From NCBI GenBank assembly GCA_009746045.1, contig RPFO01001075.1, positions 977,738 to 1,041,737 of the forward strand: DNA of 64,000 nt, in the 5' to 3' direction. A program made the translations under genes and the position numbers. This document shows positions 57,254-64,000 of the stretch, one piece after another. The stretch comes from Mesostigma viride (lineage: Eukaryota; Streptophyta; Mesostigmatophyceae; Mesostigmatales; Mesostigmataceae). Numbering within the stretch: position 1 is the stretch's first letter; the number at the start of each line of letters is the position of its first letter. The notes beneath the pieces are model-generated. The model was not told the origin of the DNA and made no database searches. It worked only from the letters and a program-made list of their open reading frames with translations.

Positions 57254-57845
57254 AATTAATTAATTTATTTACTAGACTCGTGCTCCCGTTGGGGAGTCAC
57301 GGAGCATTAACCCCGATGGATGGATGGATGCAAACAGTCCTACAGGTCTAATCTATCTACAACATACATCTACAGCATCTATCTACAACATCAAAAAGCC
57401 AACTAGTCTAAGCTCGCTACTCTAGGGGACCTGTCTGGCATGCTTCCCGTATGTTTGCACACGCGGGCGCTTCCTCACGGGAGGGGGGTCGTTGTCCGCT
57501 ATGACCTGGGCCCACTTGGCCTTGTCCATCATCTTGTTCCAAATCACGGAGAGACCTAGCCCCCCCATGTCTGCGACTAGCTGTTCTTTGAAGGTGCGGG
57601 CCTTGCGGCGGCGAGCATTGCTGGGCCCGGCCCACGTAAGGAGGTGCCGGCCAGGCTGAGCTGGGCGCAGCCCCGCGGGGGGGCCACGTGAGGTGTCTAC
57701 CTGGTTGGTGCGAGCTAAGTGACCTACTAGCTGCAGGCGCCGCTGCTGATGATATATGGCATGCATGTATGCCAACAAGCTATCGGAACAGCTAGTAGAG
57801 GACATGCTCCGTGACTCCCCCACGGGAGCACGAGTCTAATTAGTT
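57254..57845 (-). mobile_element. LINE (family C) fragment bracketed by inverted 3' ends
   Basis: Minus-strand 3' end at the left (hairpin TGCTCCCGTT..GGAGTCACGGAGCA, 57281-57306, then TTAATTAATT). A plus-strand copy of the same terminus lies at the right (57804-57845), also followed by AATTA repeats. In between is a LINE C-terminal coding remnant. Both ends therefore look like 3' termini pointing outwards. Confidence 0.65.
57422..57823 (-). pseudogene. LINE family C C-terminal remnant
   Basis: A 133-codon frame with RRLQLVGHLARTNQVDTSRG, PAQPGRHLLTWAGPSNARRR and KARTFKEQLVADMGGLGLSV. It aligns by eye with the C-terminal region of LINE B (RHRRLGLAGHLARTDQV, PAQPGRYVLTW). RT motifs are absent, so this is only the extreme C-terminus of ORF2. 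Confidence 0.65.
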
Positions 57846-58137
57846 AATTAATTATCGGCATCCCTGTGGGCACTAACTGTGCCGGGCTCCTTGCAAACCT
57901 CTATCTATACACTTATGAGCTCCTTTGCGGCCGTTCCGAGCTTGGCACTGGATTCGTTGTCCACATCGTCGGGTCGCTGCAGCAACACGATGTTTTCTGG
58001 CATACGCGGGCTTTTGGTTCCCGCCGCACATTTGAAAGTGCTGTCCTCCGGCTTTTTGCCTTTGCACCGTGTGCAGTTCTTGGACGTTTGGAATCATGGC
58101 ATGGCTAACGTGATGGCTGACTAGCTAGACCTTTTCA
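57846..58137. other. Short noncoding stretch, nothing recognised
   Basis: No feature seen apart from short open frames without similarity. Confidence 0.4.
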
Positions 58138-58460
58138 GTGGTTTTCCATTTGCGGGTATTTCCTCGTAAATGGTGGGAGAGCGATCGCAGCAATGGTGCT
58201 CACCACTAGACACTCCCGGCCAGTTAGGCTCGAAACACACGCCCTGATCAAGCATGCTGTTTCTGGCCCCACCGTCTAGGTCATCTAGTCGCTCTACACG
58301 TAAGCCAGCCATAATTTCAATGCACAAGGCTACACATTTCCATCACCATTCATCTTCATCATCCTGAACGACTTGAACACGCGGACAAGATATAACGGCA
58401 GGCTCGAGCTACCATGGTCTGGATTCTCCCGATTTCTGGCCTGCGCTGGTTGTCTCCTTG
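58138..58460. repeat. Dispersed repeat, inverted copy of 34838-35172
   Basis: Nearly identical by eye over most of its length, including GTTTCTGGCCCCACCGTCTA and the 39-bp end TTCTCCCGATTTCTGGCCTG at 58422 onward. Confidence 0.8.
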
Positions 58461-58598
58461 ATACACTTATGAGCTTGCATTCATGGAGAATCTCATTGCC
58501 TCAAACGATGATGTTCTCATCAAGCGTTTTATCCACACATGTCGATACATTGATGATGTCATTGCTTTCGACAACCCTGATTTCGCAATTAACCCATT

Positions 58599-59655
58599 TG
58601 TATATCCAGAGCGCCGCGCTGAAGGTCTTCATGCGCATGATGCTGCACAGGCTCCGCGCCGCGCTGGACCCACATGCACCTGGGTAAGTCTCAGATGGGT
58701 TTCCGTCGTGGTCGTAACACTGTCATGGCTGAGTTTGTCGCGCGCCGGTTGATGGAGGAGGTGCGTCGCCTTTGCCCTGACAGTTTGCCGCTGGTCTTCA
58801 TTTTTGTTGACTATATCAAGGCCTGAGTTTCCCGCCATCCTGATCTTCGTCGACTTCATCAAGGCTTTTGATTCTGTCCTCTGGGACGCTCTATGGGCTG
58901 TACTTGCTCGCGCTCGCGTCCCCACTCCCCTGATTGCCGTCATCCGCACGCTGTATGAAGGGTCGACCACTTCGGTGCGCACTCAACACGGCATTACCCC
59001 GCCATGCCCACTGCAGACCATGCAGGGTCTGGCAGGGTTGCGTCCTGTCGCCGTACCTGTTTATTATTGTAGTGGATTATGTTATGCGCCAGGCACGTGC
59101 TCGCTTTGCTAGCATTGCAGGCCGTGCCCCTGGCCTAGCGATCACGAACGAGCTTGGGGAAGGGGGGCCGACTATAACAAGCTGAATTTACTAGCTGACC
59201 TCATTTATGCCGACGACATCACGCTCATCGAGAAGCCGGAGTCTGCCCAACTTTGGCTGGACTGCCTGGCGCTCGAGGCTCGGGCGGTTGGTCTAGAAAT
59301 CAGCCCCAAAACGGAGGCCCTGGCCCTCGGTCTGTCCAGGCTCCCGCCCCCACTTCGCCTCTTAGACGATGCCGAGGTCAACTACCCTCCTTCAGGCCGC
59401 TTCAAGCTGCTCGGCAGTTGGCTTCCCGACTGCGAGGACGACATGACGACACGGATCGGCATGGCGTGGGCGCACCTCCATGACCACCGCCGCTGGTGGA
59501 GCAACCCCGCCCTACCCCGGATCGTCAAGCGTGACCTCTTCAAGGTCGTCATTCTGACGATCCTGACCTACGGCGCCGAGACGTGGACACTGACGCAGGA
59601 GCTGGAGCAACGACTCGACGGCGCCGTCACCAAGATGCTGCGCAAAGGCCCTTAA
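58599..59655 (+). pseudogene. Chimeric reverse transcriptase remnant
   Basis: Family A part: SAALKVFMRMMLHRLRAALD, then GFRRGRNTVMAEFVARRLME (shifted frames), then LVFIFVDYIKA and stop. Family B part: FPAILIFVDFIKAFDSVLWD, LADLIYADDITLIEKPES and VVILTILTYGAETWTLTQEL. It cannot make RT because of the stop and several shifts. Confidence 0.8.
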
Positions 59656-59796
59656 CATCCCATTTGGTTTGCACATTAGTAATGAGGATTTGTACGCTGA
59701 TTTGCCCTATGTTTCCCACATTATTAGGCACAGGCGCCTGGGCCTAGCCGGGCACCTGGCCCGCACAGATCAGGTAGATACATCAGATAGACTAAT
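58599..59796 (+). mobile_element. Chimeric LINE fragment (family A 5' part, family B 3' part)
   Basis: 58599-58826 matches LINE family A (39.13-38.91 kb), and 58827 onward matches family B (49.0-48.0 kb). The junction follows GACTATATCAAGGCC and continues GAGTTTCCCGCC, so the FVDYIKA/FVDFIKA motif region occurs twice, once from each family, and a TGA is created. The fragment stops at 59796, where an oppositely oriented LINE end begins. Confidence 0.85.
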
Positions 59797-59860
59797 TAAT
59801 TAAATAATTAAACACGTCCTCCCGTACGTTGGGGAGTCACGGAGCACCGAAGTGCTTTTA
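59797..59860 (-). repeat. LINE family C-like 3' end
   Basis: On the minus strand GGTGCTCCGTGACTCCCCAA, then CGTACGGGAGGACGTG, then TTTAATTATTTAATTAATT. Same terminus type as 57254-57306, with a slightly different hairpin. The body upstream is not recognisable as coding. Confidence 0.65.
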
Positions 59861-60195
59861 ATCCCTGTGTGTGCACAACAGGAGAAAGGGCAGAGACCCC
59901 CAGTCTCTTTCATGCCAAAGGCATGCCACAGCTGCATCAGTGCGGGCACGCTAGCTAAACGGACACGCTAACGATCCGGCAGTCTGTGGGTGCAATAAGA
60001 CCCATCCCACTCATAAGCACCGCATCCTGGCACTCTCTTAATTGCCTACGAGCCACGAGGTAGCCATGGCTGACGGCGCAGCTCTTCACTTTCACGTTTG
60101 AGCACCGAACCTAGCGGTGAATATCACAATCGACGCGTCTTTCTACGACGCACATCATGCTGATATAATTTTCCGAAGCTATTACGCAATATACG
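59861..60195. other. Noncoding stretch before the ORF1 element
   Basis: May include the 5' leader of the ORF1-only element and the body of the minus-strand LINE end. No feature could be assigned. Confidence 0.4.
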
Positions 60196-61616
60196 ATGAG
60201 CAAACGCCCCTCGACGCAACGCAGCCTGGCGGCTGCGCTCGGCAATAAAAATACGCCTGCAGCCTCGGCTGCAGCTTCGCCCACCGGCCCAGAAGGCAGC
60301 GGTGACACTAGTCGCGCACTGGTGCTCGCCCAGCCCCCCAGGCTTGCCTCGCCATCTGCATCGCCTGAACCTAAGCGCAGTCGCTCTGCCGAGCCGCACT
60401 GGGACGCGATTGCCTTCGACATCAACGCACCTGGCTACTGGACTCGCCGCCCATCGCTCTTCATAGAAGACGTGTTTTTCGGCACGCACGCCTCGCTTGT
60501 AGCCCTGTGCTCGCACCTCACTTCCCACAACCGCGGCCGCTGGCCTAGCTGGTGATGGCCAGCCTGCCGACCTCGCCGAGGCTCTCCCGATAATTCTCCG
60601 CATGATGAATCGCCCCAAGCTCCAACGCTTCGCCCTCTGCTCCCTCCTTGGACGCTCTGAAGCCAAGATCTGGGCTTCCCCACCGCCCCCCCCCACCTTC
60701 CCCACCGAAGCCACCATCCGCACCCCAAGCTTTCGAGCGGCACGTGACCCCCCTTGCCACAGATGTGGCGGCAATGGGAGGCACGCTGGCCGTGCTGAGC
60801 TCCCCACCATCCCCACCGCCACCGCCACCCTCCTCGCCTCCCCCCCCCCCCCCCTCCGCCTCCACCGACTCCATCACCGCCCAGCTCCGCGACATCGACC
60901 AGCGCCTCAAGGATAATGCAATCGCTATCGAGGTCCTGCAGAACACCGCAGGCCTCACCGCCCAGGCGGTGAAGGACATTGCCGCCAAGCCAGCCCCTGC
61001 TGGCCTGGCCGGCGATGCTCCTCCCATCACGAGCTGGGCGGACATGCTTAAGCAACATACCACCTCCACCACCTCCGCCGTCGCAGCCCAGCTCCAGCGG
61101 CAGACGCTTGACCTCCGCGAGGAGGCCGAGCTCGCCAAGCGCAGCCTCAACGCCATACTCAAGAACTTCGACATGGAGGAAGGTGAGAATTCCCAGGAGC
61201 TTGCACGTGCGTTTGAGAGCAAAATCCTTGCACGCATGGGCCTTCTTGGTGAGATTAAGCTGACCGCCCACCGCCTCCCCCGCGCGCGGGGTAAGGCAGG
61301 GGCGCCTCCGCTTCTTCTCATATCTTTGAGAGCCCAGCGGACAAGATTTCGTTTCTCAGACGCCGCAAGCGGCTCGAGAAGACTCACTTCACCGTGGACG
61401 ACGACTTGACCCTGGCACAGCAACAACGGCGACGGGAGCTGTGGCCGACCTACCTCCAGCTCCGGCAGACCAAGGCGGGCCAGCCGGTGTACTGGAAGTG
61501 GGCGGCCATCTACGTCGGCCACAAGCCCTGGCACGCGACCCCCTCGACCACCGCAGCCCCGAGCGACTCCAGAAGCCCCAGCCTAGGGGAATACAGCAGC
61601 AGTAGTGTAGAATAGT
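60196..61616 (+). pseudogene. LINE ORF1 protein (coiled coil plus RRM-like), frameshifted
   Basis: Starts MSKRPSTQRSLAAALGNKNT and has an early stop at 60555. It resumes in 60648-61409 with a Pro-rich linker, a helical region (LRDIDQRLKDNAIAIEVLQN, AAQLQRQTLDLREEAELAKR) and LTAHRLPRARGKAGAPPLLL. A shift leads into 61394-61615, with DDDLTLAQQQRRRELWPTYL and GQPVYWKWAAIYVGHKPW. The helix-RRM-like-CTD order, with D-L-x-x-x-Q-x-x-RRELWP, matches LINE ORF1 RNA-binding proteins. At least two frame changes disable it. The second copy (62597-63622) is open throughout. Confidence 0.72.
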
Positions 61617-62040
61617 TAGACAGTGGCCTTGTACATGCCCGCCTACTACATGCACTATACCCGCTGAGGCCTAGCATTTTTAGTCATGTACATACGTGCG
61701 CCTATGATGAGCCACCCTCCAGATGATGCCTAGCTTTACTTTATTATGCAGTGCCCATGCAGGGAGTCACTCTCTGCTGAGAAGCCATGCCCTAGCTCTT
61801 GTATAGCCATGATGATCTTCCCCCACATGACATGCTCCCCCCTTATAGCTGGGCATAGCGTGATAGATCATGTGGGTGCAGGTGCATGCCCTGGGGCACC
61901 TAGAGCAAGGGTAGCTTACATTCCCACCCTTGCAGGAAGTAGCCCAGAATGTATTAAAAGCCATATGCCCCTTCTCAGGGATATGTGCTACATTTACTCC
62001 CAACGGAGTTATGTTCCTAATTAATTAATTAATTAATAAG
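60196..62040 (+). mobile_element. ORF1-only LINE derivative (HAL1-like), copy 1
   Basis: Carries an ORF1-type coding region (60196-61616) followed directly by a ~420-bp 3' UTR, a CTCC-CAA-CGGAG hairpin (61999-62012) and (AATT)n tail (62018-62038). No endonuclease or RT sequence lies between. The 3' UTR is shared with the second copy (61740-61980 against about 63780-64000). Confidence 0.75.
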
Positions 62041-62227
62041 ACCCATGTGAGCATATCATAACAAGGAGCGTGGGCAAGAAATCTGATCATAGCCAGGGTG
62101 TAGCATGGCTGTACTAGGCTAAGGCTATGGCTGGTTGTGTACTGTGCGTTAGCGGCACGTGACTATAGGTATGTTGGCACAGCTAGGCAAACATTCTAAG
62201 CATGGCTGCCTTAGCGGCAGTGACTCC
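61617..62227. other. 3' UTR and tail of the ORF1-only element, then short spacer
   Basis: 61617-62040 belongs to the ORF1-only element. 62041-62227 shows no recognised feature. Confidence 0.6.
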
Positions 62228-62595
62228 AATTAATGGATACTGATAGACTAGCTGGCACCAAGCCCGCCCAGCCTGGGCGATATGTCCTCACCTGGCGTGC
62301 CCCAGGCCGCGCGCGGCAGGGTCGCCACCCGTGGACTTTTCGTGATAGACTCGGCATGGACATGTGCTGCACTAGACGTGACGGGCTCACACCCGGGCAG
62401 CCTCCTAGCTGGTTTGTCTGTAATATGGAGGCAGATGGTGCGCAAGGATACATGGCACGTAGTGATGAAGGAGACCACCCCCAAGTCTGTGGGGGCTCCG
62501 CGTGTGACCGCGTATGGCATTCATAGCGATTCGGGCCGCGGTGCCCACACCCCCGTAACTAGGACCTAGATAGCTTACACCATCCATTCCATCGG
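62228..62595 (+). repeat. Internal LINE family B 3'-UTR fragment
   Basis: Matches the complement of about 48030-47680 (GCACCAAGCCCGCCCAGCCT through CTTACACCATCCATTCCATC), but lacks the family B 3' hairpin and tail. It is fused directly to the 5'-truncated ORF1 element at 62596. Confidence 0.85.
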
Positions 62596-64000
62596 GGATT
62601 ACGCTTCGCTTTACGACCTGTGCCTCCATTTCCACTCCATCAATCGCCTCCTCGCCCCGGACGGCAGCCGCTGGGCCAACATCTACGGGCTGTCCGGCTG
62701 CGTCCGCCCCCATCTCCAGCACGCCATCCTCAACTCCCTTCTCCAGCGCTCTGACGGCGAGATCTGGGCTCCACCCCTTTCCGTCCCCACCCTCCGCTCC
62801 ATCCTCACGGAAGCCTTTCAGCAGCACGTGACCCCCCTTGCTGCCGACATAGCAGCAATCGGCGGCACGCTGACTGCTGAACTTCCTCACATTTCCACCG
62901 CCGCCGCCTCCACCTCCACGGCCATTTCCGCCTCCACTGCCGACATCAAAGCCCAGCTCCTCGACCTCGACCAACGCCTTCAAGCCACCGCCAACGCCCT
63001 TGAGAGCTTGCATGACACCGCCGGCCTCACCGCCCAGGCGGTGAAGGACATCGCCGCCCAGCCGGCGCCTGCTGGCTCGGCCGGCGATGCTCCCTCCACC
63101 TGGGCGGACTTGCTTAAGCAGCACACCACCTCCACCACCTCCACCATCTCGGCACAACTCAAGCAACAAGCCCTCGACCTTCGCGAGGAAGCCGACATCG
63201 CCCGGCGCAGCCACAATGTCATCGTCAAGCACTTCGACCAGCAGGCAGGTGAGACCTCCACGAGCCTTCTTGAGGCATTTAAGCGCGCCATTCTTGCCCC
63301 CATGTTACTCACTGGTGAGCTGGACATGTCGGCTGTCCGCCTCCCCCGCGCGCGGGGGAAGGCTGGCCCGGCCCCCGTGCTCCTCACCTTTAAGTACATG
63401 GCGGACAAGCTGGCGTTCCTTAAATGCCGCAAGAAGCTCTCGGAGACTCGCTTCACGCTGGACGACGACTTGACCCTGGCCCAGCAACAACGGCGACGCG
63501 AGCTATGGCCGGCCTACCTTCAGCTCCGGCAGAGCGCAAGGGGGAAGCCGGTATACTGGAGGGGGGCGGTCATCCACGTTGACCACAAGCCCTGGCAGCC
63601 CCCTCCTGCCACCTCAGACTAGGAATATATATACCAGTAGTGTAGATTAGTAAGGCTTAGCCTAGCATGTGGCCCACGCGCATGTGCGCCCATAATGGCC
63701 CCCATGGATGATGCCTTCAACATTTAGCCATGCTTTGTCTATAATGGGACCCCCATGGATGTTGCATTAAGAACTTAGCCATGCTATGCCATGCAGAGAG
63801 ATGCTCTCTGTCGAGAAGCCATGCCCTAGCCCTTGCATAGCCATGATGATCTTCCTCCCCCGTGCCAGGATCCCCTTAGCTGGGTTGAACCTGAGACAGC
63901 ATGGTGGTGCCGGTGCCCTTGCGGCACCTAGAGCAAGTGTTGCTTACATTCCCACCCTTGCATGAAGTAGCCTAGGATGTATTTAAAGCCATATGCCCCT
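62596..64000 (+). mobile_element. ORF1-only LINE derivative (HAL1-like), copy 2, cut by window end
   Basis: A 5'-truncated ORF1 followed by the same 3' UTR as copy 1, running to the last base of the window (GCCATATGCCCCT, just before where copy 1 has its terminal hairpin). No RT sequence. Confidence 0.75.
62597..63622 (+). CDS. LINE ORF1 protein, 5'-truncated, otherwise open
   Basis: The frame is open from the junction at 62597 (DYASLYDLCLHFHSINRLLA) to TAG at 63620-63622. The first ATG is at 62828. A helical segment contains IKAQLLDLDQRLQATANALE and LKQQALDLREEADIARRSHN. An RRM-like segment has VRLPRARGKAGPAPVLLTFK. The C-terminal part has TLDDDLTLAQQQRRRELWPA and GKPVYWRGAVIHVDHKPW. Compared with copy 1 it lacks about the first 95 residues. 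Intact helix, RRM-like and CTD parts suggest recent origin. A LINE ORF1 binds element RNA and promotes its integration; here the RT would have to come from another element. Confidence 0.75.
   Translation, partial: DYASLYDLCLHFHSINRLLAPDGSRWANIYGLSGCVRPHLQHAILNSLLQRSDGEIWAPPLSVPTLRSILTEAFQQHVTPLAADIAAIGGTLTAELPHISTAAASTSTAISASTADIKAQLLDLDQRLQATANALESLHDTAGLTAQAVKDIAAQPAPAGSAGDAPSTWADLLKQHTTSTTSTISAQLKQQALDLREEADIARRSHNVIVKHFDQQAGETSTSLLEAFKRAILAPMLLTGELDMSAVRLPRARGKAGPAPVLLTFKYMADKLAFLKCRKKLSETRFTLDDDLTLAQQQRRRELWPAYLQLRQSARGKPVYWRGAVIHVDHKPWQPPPATSD

Noticed and set aside
60435-61534. Minus-strand frames of 278 and 329 codons
   Set aside because: Antisense of ORF1; Gly-rich composition mirrors the Pro-rich linker.

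Overview
The window looks like nuclear DNA of a green alga (core chlorophyte, possibly trebouxiophyte-like). The host genes have many short exons with GT..AG introns, GC-rich codons and long intergenic repeats, and the mobile elements are eukaryotic. No bacterial operon, CRISPR array or rRNA is visible. An encoded glycerophosphocholine acyltransferase suggests a phosphatidylcholine-making alga. The taxonomic placement is inference only.

Layout. (1) 1-2270, minus strand: three exons of a RAD21/SCC1-type cohesin kleisin, running off the left edge. (2) 4411/5906-17771, plus strand: a glycerophosphocholine acyltransferase gene (GPC1/DUF2838 family) with ten exons whose phases all fit. Its introns hold an antisense DIRS-like (RT + tyrosine recombinase) element at about 8.34-11.35 kb and a 50/54-bp minisatellite at 14.35-15.24 kb. 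(3) 19147-34451, minus strand: a complete Ty3/Gypsy chromovirus insertion with 584-bp LTRs that differ at only two positions and a perfect 5-bp target duplication (ATAAT). It carries a small upstream ORF resembling the viroplasmin/RNase H1 N-terminal domain, a frameshifted gag with a polyglutamine tract, protease-RT-RNase H-integrase-chromodomain, and an additional 3' ORF region of unknown function. Its pol is split by two nested DNA elements: 24870-26754 (TTAA duplication) and 26953-28711 (CTCA duplication).

(4) 34.5-54.5 kb is a repeat field: an almost complete but decayed APE-type LINE (about 45.0-37.55 kb, minus), itself split by a foldback element (41.9-42.4 kb) and a second TTAA element (42463-44730); a 5'-truncated second LINE (50.08-47.6 kb, minus); a diverged solo LTR of the chromovirus family (52.65-53.1 kb); and several paired repeats. 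(5) 54561-56492, plus strand: an intronless cysteine-type leucine-rich repeat protein (FBXL/AMN1-like). (6) 57.2-64.0 kb: LINE fragments, an RT fragment that joins two LINE families at the RT active-site region, and two copies of an element carrying LINE ORF1 with a LINE-type 3' tail but no endonuclease/RT ORF (a HAL1-like ORF1-only arrangement).

The elements interact. Several LINE families share short hairpins beside AATT/TTAA-rich 3' tails, two junctions look like template switches between LINE families, and the ORF1-only elements probably depend on full LINEs. The chromovirus insertion is young by its LTRs, yet already carries or acquired two DNA-element insertions that break pol.
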